In this document: positions 55,912 through 64,000 of the stretch, one piece after another
Layout of the letters: each line of letters begins with the position of its first letter
Numbering within the stretch: position 1 is the stretch's first letter
Origin: Methylobacterium sp. DB0501
GTDB taxonomy: Bacteria; Pseudomonadota; Alphaproteobacteria; Rhizobiales; Beijerinckiaceae
Direction: 5' to 3'
DNA length: 64,000 bases
Assembly (NCBI RefSeq): GCF_011043735.1
Contig: NZ_JAAKGV010000001.1
Coordinates: 620,001 to 684,000, forward strand
Notes under the pieces: model-generated
Told to the model about the DNA's origin: nothing
The model's database searches: none
What the model saw: only the letters and a program-made list of their open reading frames with translations
Position numbers and translations under genes: made by a program

Positions 55912-56604
55912 ATGCGGGCAGTGATGGACGGCCTCGGCCGGGCGATCCCTATCGATCGTCAGGGCCTCCTGATGCGCGGCGCCCGGGCGGCGCAGCTCGG
56001 ACTCCTCGGGACGCTGCTGCTGATCGGCGGCGCGACGACGCAGGGGCAGACGCAGACCCTGGCGGCCCTGCCGGATGCCAGCGTGGCGATCGAGCGCGGC
56101 GGCGCGGCGAAGCCCGTGAGTGCCTGGAACGATTTCTGCAACCGCTACCCGGCGGAATGCGCGGTCGACACCAAGGAGCCGGCCACGCTGACGATGACGC
56201 CGGCCCTCTGGCGCACGCTCACCGCGGTGAACCGCCGCGTCAACGGCCGCATCCGCCCGATGATCGACCAGGACCATTGGGGCGTGGTCGACCGCTGGGA
56301 CTTCCCGGATGACGGCCAGGGCGATTGCGAGGATTACCAGCTCCTCAAGCGCCGCATGCTGGTCGAGCGCGGCCTCGCCCGCCGGGCCCTGCGGATGACC
56401 GTGGTGATCGACGAGATCGGCGAGGGCCACGCGGTCCTGATGGTCCGCACCGACCGCGGCGACTACATCCTCGACAACAAGACCAACGCGATCCTGCCCT
56501 GGCAGCGCACCGGCTACACCTACGTGAAGCGCGAAGGCCAGGACGGTCTGGCCTGGGTGGCGCTCAACGGCGTCGCGTCGCCGGTGACGACGGCGAATCG
56601 CTGA
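55912..56604 (+). CDS. Periplasmic transglutaminase-like cysteine protease (BTLCP), copy 2
   Basis: 230 residues. A hydrophobic signal segment (RGARAAQLGLLGTLLLIGG, about 22-40) begins later than in copy 1. The triad C139, H173, D188 keeps the same 34 and 15 residue spacing as copy 1, and the two proteins are alike throughout (NRxVN, DHWGVxDRWD, RxMRMTVVIDE, TVTANR/TTANR ends). A tandem duplication. An ATG at 55924 is an alternative start. Confidence 0.85.
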   Translation: MRAVMDGLGRAIPIDRQGLLMRGARAAQLGLLGTLLLIGGATTQGQTQTLAALPDASVAIERGGAAKPVSAWNDFCNRYPAECAVDTKEPATLTMTPALWRTLTAVNRRVNGRIRPMIDQDHWGVVDRWDFPDDGQGDCEDYQLLKRRMLVERGLARRALRMTVVIDEIGEGHAVLMVRTDRGDYILDNKTNAILPWQRTGYTYVKREGQDGLAWVALNGVASPVTTANR

Positions 56605-56606
56605 TC

Positions 56607-56624
56607 CGTCCGGCCTTTCGGACG
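56607..56624. terminator. Hairpin between convergent BTLCP and TPR genes
   Basis: CGTCCG / CGGACG, 6-base stem with a 6-base loop, 2 bases after the BTLCP stop and 6 before the TPR-gene stop. Confidence 0.4.
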
Positions 56625-56629
56625 ACGGG

Positions 56630-57379
56630 TCAGATCCGGCGCAGGACGCCCTCGGCCATGCGTCCCCATTCCGCCTGGAGCTTGCGCACGTGGGCGGGCG
56701 CGCGATGCAGCCGATCCAGGATCTCCTGCGCGGTGCGGCGGCCCTCCTCGGCACATCCGGTTTCGGCGAGCAGGGCCGCGAGGCGGGCGCGCGCCTCGTA
56801 GCTGTCGTGGTGTTGCGAGATCACCTCGAAGGCGTCGAGCGCCTCGGCGGTGCGGCCGGTCGCGGCCAGCGATCGGGCGTAGACCATCTGCCGACGGGGA
56901 CTGTCGTAGCCGGGCTCCCGCACTGCGAGCGAATCGAGGCCGGTGAGCGCGTCCGCGGGGCGGCCGAGCTCCAGCTCGGCCTCGGCCTTCGCGAGATGGA
57001 AGACCGGCTCGTCGCCGTTCGGCCGCCGGACGATCTCGTCGTATTGCTCCCACGCCTCTTGCCACTTGCCCAGGGCCGCGCATTCCTCGGCGAAGCGGGC
57101 GCGGTTGGCGACGGTGTCGGCATCCGTCAAGGCGTCACGCAGGAGCCGGTAGGTCTTCTCGGGGTTCACGCTCTGCGCGATGGCGCGTTTCGCCTTCTGT
57201 CCGCGCGGCGAGCCGAGGAGTTCCGGCAGAACCTCGACGAGGATGTAGGCGATGCCGCCGAGCGGCGGCAGGAAGAGGATGATCCAGCCCCAGGGCGAGA
57301 ACCGCCCGGTCTTCGCGGCATGAATGACGAGACCGAGATTCAAGCATATGACGAGAAAGGCGATCGGCATGACACGCAT
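56630..57379 (-). CDS. Membrane-anchored TPR protein
   Basis: 249 residues. Two N-terminal membrane helices with a PLDc_N-like SPWGWIILFLPPLGGIAYILVEVLPELL pattern (about 28-55) are followed by helical tetratricopeptide-like repeats (ALTDADTVANRARFAEECAALGKWQEAWEQYDEIV and onward) that should face the cytoplasm. Probably an assembly or scaffold protein. The ATG at 57379 is preferred to an internal one at 57370, but both are possible. Confidence 0.75.
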   Translation of the reverse strand: MRVMPIAFLVICLNLGLVIHAAKTGRFSPWGWIILFLPPLGGIAYILVEVLPELLGSPRGQKAKRAIAQSVNPEKTYRLLRDALTDADTVANRARFAEECAALGKWQEAWEQYDEIVRRPNGDEPVFHLAKAEAELELGRPADALTGLDSLAVREPGYDSPRRQMVYARSLAATGRTAEALDAFEVISQHHDSYEARARLAALLAETGCAEEGRRTAQEILDRLHRAPAHVRKLQAEWGRMAEGVLRRI

Positions 57380-57644
57380 CCCGGGATCGAGGGCTGCGTG
57401 CGAGTAGCGGCATCGCTTCCGCTGGGTCAAGGCGGTGCGGGCGACGACCGGCCTTGAGCGGCGGCGTGTGTTCAAGACCCGTCTGACCGGTCGCGTCGAT
57501 CGATCCGGTAATCGATTCGTCGCACGGGCCGGCATATCTCTCACAATCCCGAGGCTCGGTGCCACCGGGCGCTCGGGATCCGCTGTCGCGGCTCCGGGAT
57601 GTCGCGATTGGCGAGGGCTCGCGTCGGGCCCTCCACCGTGTCCC

Positions 57645-57896
57645 TTACCCCCGCTGCGGCCGCAGCACCCCGTCGGTCGTCTTCGGGTCGGGCGCGGCCG
57701 GCCGAACGGTGCCGGTCGAATCGGTATCTCCCGGGCGGACGCGCTCGGGCGGCGTCTCGTGCGGGGACGGCATGTTGGGGGCCTGCTCACGGCTGCGCTG
57801 CGGGCTGTCGACCAGCGGCTTGTCGGTCACTTGTGCCAGGACGGGCGTCGCGGCCAGGACGGCGAGCAGGATCAGGCGGCTGGTGCCCCGGGTCAT
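57645..57896 (-). CDS. Small secreted hypothetical protein
   Basis: 83 residues with a signal peptide (MTRGTSRLILLAVLAATPVLAQ, cut at 22) and a Pro/Thr/Ser-rich, probably unfolded mature part. GGAGGAGAG 4 bases before the ATG supports translation. No family recognised. Confidence 0.6.
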   Translation of the reverse strand: MTRGTSRLILLAVLAATPVLAQVTDKPLVDSPQRSREQAPNMPSPHETPPERVRPGDTDSTGTVRPAAPDPKTTDGVLRPQRG

Positions 57897-57970
57897 CGGG
57901 CTCTCCTCCGAAAGATTGTCTGCAGTCTTGGGGAGAAATCGATCGGGGGCAGATCCGGTTCCAAACCCGA

Positions 57971-58618
57971 TCAGCGCAGGGCGAGCATCCCGATCACCGC
58001 GTCGCCGACCATCCGCTTGTGGCGCGCACGCAAGGCAGGCGCGTCGAGGTCGACGGAGAAGATCGCCCCGAAGGTGTGGCGGTTCGAGACCCGGAAGAAG
58101 CATAGCGCGCTGATCATCAGGTGCACGTCGAGGGGATCGACGTCGGCGCGAAAGACGCCCTCGGCTTGCCCGCGGGCGATGATGTCGGTGATGGTCTGGA
58201 TCACCCCGAGATTGAGGCCGCGGATCGTCTCGGAGCCCGACAGGTGCTCGGCGCGGTGGATGTTCTCGATCGCCACGAGGCGGATGAAATCCGGATGGGC
58301 CTCGTCGTACTCGAAGGTGAACTCGACGAGACGGCGGATCGCCTCGGCCGGCCGCAAGTTGCCGAGATCGAGATCGGCCTCGACCTGGCGGATATCGGCA
58401 TAGGCCTTCTCCAGCACCGCGAGGTACAGACCCTCCTTGCTGCCGAAATAGTAGTAGATCATCCGCTTCGACGTGCGGGTGCGCTCCGCGATGGCGTCGA
58501 CCCGGGCGCCGCTGAGCCCGAAGGCGGAGAATTCCTCGGTCGCCACCGCCAGGATGTCGGCCCGGGTCCGCTCGGGATCCTTGGTGCGGGAAGAGGCGCG
58601 GGGCGTGACGGCGTCCAT
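57971..58618 (-). CDS. TetR family regulator behind the pca operon
   Basis: 215 residues. The N-terminal helix-turn-helix region reads FSAFGLSGARVDAIAERTRTSKRMIYYYFGSKEGLYLAVLEKAYA (about 28-72). The C-terminal domain resembles the TetR_C_33-like group (LVEFTFEYDEAHPDFIRLVAIENIHRAEHL). The MIYYYFGSK helix end is common in regulators of aromatic catabolism. A strong hairpin (58647-58683) separates it from pcaDC, so it may have its own promoter. Target unknown. Confidence 0.85.
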   Translation of the reverse strand: MDAVTPRASSRTKDPERTRADILAVATEEFSAFGLSGARVDAIAERTRTSKRMIYYYFGSKEGLYLAVLEKAYADIRQVEADLDLGNLRPAEAIRRLVEFTFEYDEAHPDFIRLVAIENIHRAEHLSGSETIRGLNLGVIQTITDIIARGQAEGVFRADVDPLDVHLMISALCFFRVSNRHTFGAIFSVDLDAPALRARHKRMVGDAVIGMLALR

Positions 58619-58646
58619 GGTCCTACGGCTCGACGGGCCGGGGAGG

Positions 58647-58683
58647 GCGGCCGGGATGGTGCTCGCTCTACCATCCCGGCCGC
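58647..58683 (-). terminator. Hairpin terminator after pcaDC
   Basis: GCGGCCGGGATGGT / ACCATCCCGGCCGC, perfect 14-base stem with a 9-base loop, 38 bases past the pcaDC stop. The longest perfect stem noted in the window. No T-run. Confidence 0.65.
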
Positions 58684-58720
58684 GCCGGTGCATCCGCCCA
58701 GGCGGGTTCGTCGCCCGGAC

Positions 58721-59902
58721 TCAGGCGATCTCGTCGCCCAGCACGTCGCGGGCCCACCGGAAGGCGCCGTTCGCCGCCGGCACGCCGGCATAGATCGCGG
58801 TCTGGATCAGCAGCGCCTGCAGCTCCGGGATGGTGACGCCGTTGCGCAGGGCCGGGCGAATATGGAGCTTGAACTCCTCCTCGCGGCCGAGCGCGACCAT
58901 CATGGCCAACGTCACGAACGAGCGGGTCTTCCACGGGATGCGCGGATCGCCCCAGACCTCGCCCCAGGCGGTGCGGGTGATGAAGTCCTGCCACGGCCCG
59001 GCGAAGGTGCCGGCGGCGGCCAGCGAGCGCTCGACATGGGCCTCGCCGAGCACGCTCTTGCGATTGGCGAGCCCGGCCTCGAACGCCACCGCGCCGGTGG
59101 CGGAGTCCGCCGCCTCGCGATGCCGGTCGAGGAAGCCGAGGAGATGGGCGGCGGTGGCCGCCGGCTGCTCGACGGCGAGCAGATGCGCGGCCTTCGGCAG
59201 CAGCACCAGCTCGGCCTGGCGGATGCCGGCGCAGATCTCCTCGGCCATGGCCGGCGGCGTCGCCGGGTCGTCGCGACCGGCGATCACGAGCGTCGGCGCC
59301 GTGATGCGGTCGAGCACCGGGCGCAGGTCCATGCGGCCGATGGCGTTGCAGCAGACCGCGTAGCCGGCCGGATCGGTGCCGGTGAATTGCCGGCGCACCG
59401 GCGCCACCGCGTCCGGGTTCGACGCGGGGAAGTCGGGCGTGAACCAGCGGGTCATCGTCGCCTCGACGATCGCCGCCGTCCCCTTCTCGCGCACCAGCTC
59501 GGCGCGCTCGTTCCACGATGCCTCGCTCGGCATGAAGGCGGCGGTGGCCATCAGGGTCAGGCTGATGACCCGGTCGGGGTGGCGGCTCGCCGCCGCCTGG
59601 CCGGTCATGCCGCCGAGCGACAGGCCGACCACGTGGGCGCGGCGGATCTCAAGGGCGTCGAGCAGGCCGACGAGATCCTCGGCGAGATCCTCGACCTCGA
59701 TGCGCGCGTCGCGGACCTGCGAGGCGCCGTGGCCGCGGGTGTCGTAGCGCAGCACCCGGTAGCGGCCGCGAAGATACGGCACGAGCGGGTCCCACATCGC
59801 CAGCGAGGTGCCGAGCGAGTTGGAGAACACCACCACCGGCGCGCCGCTCGGGCCGGAAAGCTCGTAGTTCAGACGGGTACCGTTGGCCTCGATCTGGGGC
59901 AT
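58721..59902 (-). CDS. pcaDC: Bifunctional 3-oxoadipate enol-lactonase / 4-carboxymuconolactone decarboxylase
   Basis: 393 residues. Residues 1 to about 258 are the PcaD alpha/beta hydrolase with nucleophile S95 in GLSLGG, D211 or D212 in GRDDPATPP and H240 in PKAAHLLAVEQP. Residues about 272-393 are the PcaC decarboxylase (ENRKSVLGEAHVERSLA-like start, FVTLAMMVALGREEEFKLHI, TIPELQALLIQTAIYAGVPAAN). Two consecutive beta-ketoadipate steps in one chain, a known fusion. Start ATG 38 bases after pcaB. Confidence 0.92.
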   Translation of the reverse strand: MPQIEANGTRLNYELSGPSGAPVVVFSNSLGTSLAMWDPLVPYLRGRYRVLRYDTRGHGASQVRDARIEVEDLAEDLVGLLDALEIRRAHVVGLSLGGMTGQAAASRHPDRVISLTLMATAAFMPSEASWNERAELVREKGTAAIVEATMTRWFTPDFPASNPDAVAPVRRQFTGTDPAGYAVCCNAIGRMDLRPVLDRITAPTLVIAGRDDPATPPAMAEEICAGIRQAELVLLPKAAHLLAVEQPAATAAHLLGFLDRHREAADSATGAVAFEAGLANRKSVLGEAHVERSLAAAGTFAGPWQDFITRTAWGEVWGDPRIPWKTRSFVTLAMMVALGREEEFKLHIRPALRNGVTIPELQALLIQTAIYAGVPAANGAFRWARDVLGDEIA

Positions 59903-59940
59903 GGGGTCCTCGGTCAGCGGGCAAGGAGAGGGGGAAGGGG

Positions 59941-61299
59941 TCAGGCGGCGTGAAGGAAGGCGGCGAGGCGCGAGACTTCCGCCAAGGCCCGGTCGGCGGT
60001 GCGGGCCCCGGCCCGGATGGCGGGCCCGAGATCGAAGGCGGCGTCGAGATCGGCGCCCGCCGTCTCGGGCCGGGCACGTAGGACGTCCTGGAGCGAGCCC
60101 CGCCCGTCGCGGACGGCGCCGGCCGCTTCCTCCACCAGGGCGTGGGCCGCTTTGGCGCCGAGGACGGGGCCGAGCCGGCTCGCCGCGGCATCGGCGAAGA
60201 GGAGCCCTTGCGTCACGTCGAGGTTGCGGCGCATCCGCTCGGGGTCGGGCACCAGCCCCTGCGCGAGGCCGCGCGCCTCGCGAAGCGCCCCGGAGGCGAG
60301 GCCGAACAGGGTCGGCAGGGCGTGCCACTCGGCGTGCCAGGCGCCGGCCGGGCGCTCGTGGGCCGCCGCCATGCTGTCGAGGAGCGTCAGGCTGGCGCCC
60401 TTGGCGGCGCCGAAGGCGGAAAGGATCACCGTCGAGGAGACGGGGTTGCGCTTGTGCGGCATCGCCGAGGAGCCGCCGCGGCCCGGCACGTACGGCTCGG
60501 CCACCTCGGCCACCTCGGTGGTGGCGAGATGCGCGACGTCGGTGGCGAATTTCGCGAGCGCCCCCATCAGCAGGGCGAGCCACGACCCGGTCTCGGCGAT
60601 GCGGGCGCGGCGCGCGTGCCAGGGCGCGAGGTCGGGATGGAGACCCAGCGCGGCGGCAAAGCCGTCGCCCACCGCTTCCGCCGCCTCGCCGAGGCCGGCG
60701 AGCGTGCCGACGGGGCCGCCGAGGGAGGCGGTCAGCACGCGGTCGCGCAGGGAGGGCAGCAGGGCCGCCACCTCGGCGATGCCGAGCGCCCAGATCGCCG
60801 CCTTGAAGCCGAAGGTGACGGGGGCCGCGTGCTGGCCGTAGGTGCGCCCGACGCACGGGGTCTCGCGGTGCCGGCGGGCGAGCTCCGACAATCCGTCGAG
60901 GATCGCCCGGAGATCCCCCGCCACGAGGTCGAAGGCGTCGCGGACCTGGAGCACCAGGGCGGTGTCGGCGATGTCCTGGGTGGTGGTCGCCTTGTGGAAG
61001 GCGGGCTCCAGCTCGGGCGGCAGCGCCCCCTGCACCGCCTTCACGAACGGGATCACCGGCACGCCCGACACCGCGGTGCGCCGGCCGAGCGCCGCGGGGT
61101 CGAGGCTCCGGGCGCAGATGGCTTCGATGGCGGGGCTGAGGGAGGCCGGCACCAGGCCGGCCCCGGCTTGCGCCCGCGCCAGGGCCGCCTCGGCCCGCAG
61201 CATCGCCGCCACCCGGGCCTCGTCGGCGAAGACGGCGCGCATCGCGTCCGTGGCGAAGAGGGGCCCGAGCAGGGCGGAGTCGAGGGCCGAGAGCGTCAT
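59941..61299 (-). CDS. pcaB: 3-carboxy-cis,cis-muconate cycloisomerase
   Basis: 452 residues of the fumarase/aspartase superfamily. The signature GGSSAMPHKRNPVSS (about 278-292) is complete, and ATTTQDIADTALVLQ and GRTYGQHAAPVTFG mark the substrate-binding loops. Bacterial PcaB forms 4-carboxymuconolactone. Its ATG is 4 bases after the BKACE stop, so the genes are one transcript with pcaDC. Confidence 0.93.
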   Translation of the reverse strand: MTLSALDSALLGPLFATDAMRAVFADEARVAAMLRAEAALARAQAGAGLVPASLSPAIEAICARSLDPAALGRRTAVSGVPVIPFVKAVQGALPPELEPAFHKATTTQDIADTALVLQVRDAFDLVAGDLRAILDGLSELARRHRETPCVGRTYGQHAAPVTFGFKAAIWALGIAEVAALLPSLRDRVLTASLGGPVGTLAGLGEAAEAVGDGFAAALGLHPDLAPWHARRARIAETGSWLALLMGALAKFATDVAHLATTEVAEVAEPYVPGRGGSSAMPHKRNPVSSTVILSAFGAAKGASLTLLDSMAAAHERPAGAWHAEWHALPTLFGLASGALREARGLAQGLVPDPERMRRNLDVTQGLLFADAAASRLGPVLGAKAAHALVEEAAGAVRDGRGSLQDVLRARPETAGADLDAAFDLGPAIRAGARTADRALAEVSRLAAFLHAA

Positions 61300-61303
61300 C
61301 GGG

Positions 61304-62137
61304 TCAGGCCACGGGCTTCAGGTGCAGGACGGCGCGCGCCTCGGCCGGGGTCGCGACCTTGCGGTTGTGGCGGGTCACCATCTCGGCGGCCAGGGACACC
61401 AGCTCGGCATTGCTCGCCGCCAGGCGGTCCTTGGTCACCCGGATGTTGTCCTCGAGGCCGGTGCGCACCGCATCCGCCCCGCGGGCCAGCGCCCAGCCCA
61501 TGACGCGGGCCTGCTCGCGGCCGATGCCGGCGGCGGTCCAGGTCGCGCCCGGGATCACGCGCCTCGTCTCGGCGAGCAGGATGTCGAGCAGGTGCTCGTC
61601 GGCCGGCATCGCGTTCTTCACGCCCATCACGAACTGCACGTGCGGATGGGCATCCATCAGCCCCTCCTCGATCAGGCGCTTGGCGCCGTGGATGTGCGAG
61701 AGGTCGAAGATCTCGATCTCGGGCCGGATGCCGTTCTTGTGCATCGAGCCGGCGAGGTCGTTCACCAGGGTGGCGTGGTTCTCGTAGACGATGCTCGGGA
61801 AGTTGACCGAGCCGGTCGAGAGCGAGGCCATGTCGGGCCTGTGCACCAGCGAGAGTCCGCGCGCGCTCGGATCGCGGCCGCGGCCGCCGGTCGAGAACTG
61901 CACGATCATGCCGGGACAGTGCTTGCGCACGCCCTCCTGGACGGCCGCGAACTTGTCGGGGTCGGAGGAGGGCGATTCGTCGTCGTTGCGGACGTGGATG
62001 TGGACGAGGGTGGCGCCCGCCTCGAAGGCCTGGTGCGTGGACTCGATCTGCTCGGCGACCGCGGTGGGCACCGCCGGATTGTCCTTCTTGCGCGGCACCG
62101 AACCGGTGATCGCGACCGCGATGACGACGGGGTTCAT
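61304..62137 (-). CDS. Beta-keto acid cleavage enzyme (BKACE, DUF849), probably acting on beta-ketoadipate
   Basis: 277 residues. Metal-binding HIH motif in LVHIHVRNDD (about 45-54), FSTGGRG, and EIEIFDLSHIH give the BKACE fold, which takes a beta-keto acid plus acetyl-CoA to acetoacetate and a new acyl-CoA. Inside the pca operon the natural substrate would be beta-ketoadipate, giving succinyl-CoA and acetoacetate, in place of PcaIJ and PcaF, which are absent here. Beta-ketoadipate activity is known for some members; for this protein it is inference. Confidence 0.88.
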   Translation of the reverse strand: MNPVVIAVAITGSVPRKKDNPAVPTAVAEQIESTHQAFEAGATLVHIHVRNDDESPSSDPDKFAAVQEGVRKHCPGMIVQFSTGGRGRDPSARGLSLVHRPDMASLSTGSVNFPSIVYENHATLVNDLAGSMHKNGIRPEIEIFDLSHIHGAKRLIEEGLMDAHPHVQFVMGVKNAMPADEHLLDILLAETRRVIPGATWTAAGIGREQARVMGWALARGADAVRTGLEDNIRVTKDRLAASNAELVSLAAEMVTRHNRKVATPAEARAVLHLKPVA

Positions 62138-62206
62138 GGCGTTCTCCTTGCCGTGTGTCTCGTCCCTGCGAGCGCGAGACGGGTCCGATTGATTTTTATG
62201 CCTTTT

Positions 62207-62239
62207 CCACCCGCGACCTCAGGATGACGTCGCGGGTGG
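62207..62239. terminator. Hairpin between pcaG and the BKACE gene
   Basis: CCACCCGCGAC / GTCGCGGGTGG, perfect 11-base stem, 11-base loop, in the 138-base gap of the pca operon. It could end some transcripts after pcaHG or protect the mRNA end, raising pcaHG over the later genes. Confidence 0.5.
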
Positions 62240-62275
62240 GACGAGCGGTGCCGTGAAAGACGCGCGAGATCAGTC

Positions 62276-62911
62276 TCACACGTCGAAGAAGACGGTCTCG
62301 TTCGGCCCCTGCAGATAGATGTCGAACACGTAGACCACCGTCCCGTCGCGTTCCTCGCGCCTCGCCAGCAGGCTGTCGCGCAACGGCCCGCGCTCGACGA
62401 GGTTCAGCACCGGGTCGTCGGCGTTCGCCTCGGCCTCGTCGGCGAAGTAGAGCCGGGTCTGCAGGCCGATATTGATGCCGCGGGCGGCGATCCAGAGGTT
62501 GATGTGCGGCGCCATCGGGCGGTGGCCTTTCCGGCCCTCGACCGGGCCGGGCTTCACCGTCTCGAAGAACCACAGGCCCGTGTCGAAGTCGGAGCCGGTG
62601 CGGCCCCAGCCGCGGAACGTCCCGTCGAGGGGCTTGCCCTCCTGGCGGTCGGCCGGGTGGTTGTAGCGGCCGGCGGCGTTGGCTTGCCAGATCTCGATGA
62701 AGGCGTCGCGCACCAGCGAGCCGGCGCCGTCGAAGACCCGTCCCTCGATCCGGATGCGCTCGCCCTTGGTCTCGGGCCCGGCGAGCACGTTCGTGAAGTT
62801 GGTCTCGAAGATGTCGAAGCCGGCCTGGTGCGGGATCAGCCCGATATGGACGTAGGGACCCGCGGTCTGGGACGGGGTCTCCTGCAGGCGGGTGGGAAGC
62901 GGCTGGACCAT
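62276..62911 (-). CDS. pcaG: Protocatechuate 3,4-dioxygenase alpha subunit
   Basis: 211 residues. LQETPSQTAGPYVHIGL at the start and EIWQANAAGRYNHP, FRGWGRTGSDFDTGLWFFETVKPGPV, APHINLWIAARGINIGLQTRLYF are typical PcaG. As in other alpha chains the iron ligands of the beta chain are missing (no YP...HIH pair). It forms the enzyme with PcaH, whose stop is 4 bases upstream. Confidence 0.95.
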   Translation of the reverse strand: MVQPLPTRLQETPSQTAGPYVHIGLIPHQAGFDIFETNFTNVLAGPETKGERIRIEGRVFDGAGSLVRDAFIEIWQANAAGRYNHPADRQEGKPLDGTFRGWGRTGSDFDTGLWFFETVKPGPVEGRKGHRPMAPHINLWIAARGINIGLQTRLYFADEAEANADDPVLNLVERGPLRDSLLARREERDGTVVYVFDIYLQGPNETVFFDV

Positions 62912-62915
62912 CGTC

Positions 62916-63644
62916 TCAGTTCCCCTGGAGCTTGTTCTCGAACAAAGTCTGCTGGCGGCCGCGCAGCACGATGTCGAACTTGTAGGCGAGCATGTCGAGC
63001 GGCACCGCGGCGCCGAGGTCGAGGGGGGCGATCAGCCGCTCGGCGGCCGAGCGGTCGGGGATGCCGAGCACCATCGGATCGCGCCAGATCAGCGGGTCGC
63101 CCTCGAAATACATCTGGGTGATGAGGCGCTGGGCGAAGCCTGTGCCGAACACCGAGAAGTGGATATGCGCCGGGCGCCAGGAATTGAGGAAGTTGCGCCA
63201 GGGATACGGCCCGGGCTTGATCGTGCGGAAATAGTAGAAGCCGTTCTCGTCGGTGATCGTCCGGCCGCAGCCGCCGAAATTCGGATCGATCGGCGCGAGG
63301 TAGCGGTCGTTGCGGTGGCGGTAGCGCCCGCCCGCATTGGCCTGCCAGAACTCGACCAGGGTGTGGGGGATGCCGCGCCCGTTCTCGTCGCGGACATGGC
63401 CGTGGACGAAGATCCGCTCGCCGATCGGCTCGCCCTCGCGGGCATAGTTGAGGATCAGGTCGTTATCGAGCGGGCCCAGCTCCGAGTGGCCGAAGGTCGG
63501 GCCGGTCACCTCCGACAGGGAGGATTGCAGCGACAGCATCGCCCGCCGCGGCGAGCGCAGCACGCTGGTCTTGTAGTCCGGCGTGAAGGCCGGCGGGTGG
63601 ATCGAGCGGTCCCGTTGCAGGAACTCGCTGTCGGCCTGGGTCAT
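62916..63644 (-). CDS. pcaH: Protocatechuate 3,4-dioxygenase beta subunit
   Basis: 242 residues. The non-heme Fe(III) ligands are visible: a Tyr in [12 protein letters not shown], a Tyr in KPGPYPWRN, and two His in [25 protein letters not shown] and [13 protein letters not shown] end also match PcaH. It cleaves protocatechuate between the hydroxyls to 3-carboxymuconate. AGGAGGAG precedes the ATG, just after a hairpin. First structural gene of the operon, behind the IclR gene. Confidence 0.96.
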   Translation of the reverse strand: MTQADSEFLQRDRSIHPPAFTPDYKTSVLRSPRRAMLSLQSSLSEVTGPTFGHSELGPLDNDLILNYAREGEPIGERIFVHGHVRDENGRGIPHTLVEFWQANAGGRYRHRNDRYLAPIDPNFGGCGRTITDENGFYYFRTIKPGPYPWRNFLNSWRPAHIHFSVFGTGFAQRLITQMYFEGDPLIWRDPMVLGIPDRSAAERLIAPLDLGAAVPLDMLAYKFDIVLRGRQQTLFENKLQGN

Positions 63645-63658
63645 CGTCTCCTCCTGTG

Positions 63659-63673
63659 CGCTCCTTCGGAGCG
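63659..63673 (-). promoter_or_regulatory. Short hairpin in front of the pcaH ribosome site
   Basis: CGCTCC / GGAGCG with a 3-base loop, a few bases before AGGAGGAG and the pcaH ATG. It could affect translation or mark the 5' end of the transcript. Confidence 0.4.
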
Positions 63674-63686
63674 ACTGCGGGTCGTG

Positions 63687-63702
63687 CGGGGTTGAAACCC
63701 CG
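63687..63702. promoter_or_regulatory. Palindrome upstream of pcaH, candidate IclR operator
   Basis: CGGGGTT-GA-AACCCCG, perfect 7-base arms, 43 bases before the pcaH start. IclR-type activators of pca genes bind palindromic repeats in this position; assignment is inference. Confidence 0.5.
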
Positions 63703-63776
63703 GTGTGCTGGTCGTTCGACGCGCGCCTCGGAATTTTATCATCCCCGCGGGGCCGGGACTACGTCAGGACATCTCG

Positions 63777-64000
63777 TCAGGAGAGGGCCGCGGCCTTGCC
63801 GCCGAGGGTCCCGAGATAGTCCGAGAAGGCGCCGACCGTGGACAGGTCCGCGGCGGCCGCCAGCAGGTCGGGGGCGATGGCGTCGGCTTGCGCCTCCGTG
63901 AGCCGCAGGCTCGGGCCGGCGATGCTGAGGTTGCCGACCGCGCGGCCGGTCTGCGGATGCACGATGTTGGCCGCCATCGCGGCGGCGCCCGGCGTGTTGG
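63777..64000 (-). CDS. IclR family regulator, C-terminal part (cut by the window edge)
   Basis: The last 73 codons of an IclR-type effector domain: GRAVGNLSIAGPSLRLTEAQADAIAPDLLAAAADLS is the usual final strand and helix, preceded by MAANIVHPQT. The DNA-binding half lies beyond base 64000. It precedes pcaH on the same strand by 132 bases and is likely its regulator (PcaR/PcaU type). Confidence 0.75.
   Translation of the reverse strand, partial: NTPGAAAMAANIVHPQTGRAVGNLSIAGPSLRLTEAQADAIAPDLLAAAADLSTVGAFSDYLGTLGGKAAALS

Overview
The window is a very GC-rich chromosomal segment whose gene content (beta-ketoadipate pathway with fused pcaDC, phenylacetate genes, DUF3141 protein, two BTLCP proteases, AI-2E exporter, many peptide and aromatic-acid ABC transporters) fits an alphaproteobacterium of the Hyphomicrobiales, most like Methylobacterium and relatives. 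This assignment rests on gene content and composition only.

Layout. (1) 1-6109, minus: an AroM-family protein followed by a complete dipeptide-type ABC transporter and the first codons of one more gene. (2) 6397-9071: an unrelated MarR/FAD-monooxygenase pair with two operator palindromes, then an internally deleted IS1182-type element. (3) 9115-12760: a regulator made of an AroM domain fused to a LuxR DNA-binding domain, divergent from a DUF917 / hydantoinase-oxoprolinase pair. Parts 1 and 3 probably form one catabolic module for a hydantoin- or thiohydantoin-like compound and are my main candidate for an undescribed system. (4) 12998-13073: tRNA with CAU anticodon. (5) 13201-21890: a branched-chain-type ABC transporter (livHMGFK, with fused livMG) divergent from paaG-paaI-paaK-tetR, with a shared promoter/operator region, so probably an aromatic-acid uptake and phenylacetate activation unit. 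(6) 22137-31626: GNAT, ornithine/lysine decarboxylase with a long leader, OpgG, an incomplete ugp system, and a lower-GC glycosyltransferase. (7) 32195-45003: IS5 remnant, stress-type cluster (cytochrome c, SPW protein, P-type ATPase, Usp), AraC regulator, and several small secreted proteins including a bacterial phospholipase A2. (8) 45634-51967: pta (frameshifted) - ackA - hypothetical - DUF3141 - fabI - orphan ATP-synthase epsilon, a second poorly described conserved module. (9) 52308-57896: sfsA, cinA-like, gpt, tandem BTLCP proteases, TPR protein. (10) 57971-64000: pca operon (IclR, pcaHG, BKACE, pcaB, pcaDC) with a TetR gene behind it. In this operon a beta-keto acid cleavage enzyme sits where pcaIJ/pcaF would be expected.

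Most long open frames on the opposite strands are shadows of these GC-rich genes. No CRISPR array, rRNA or replication origin was seen.
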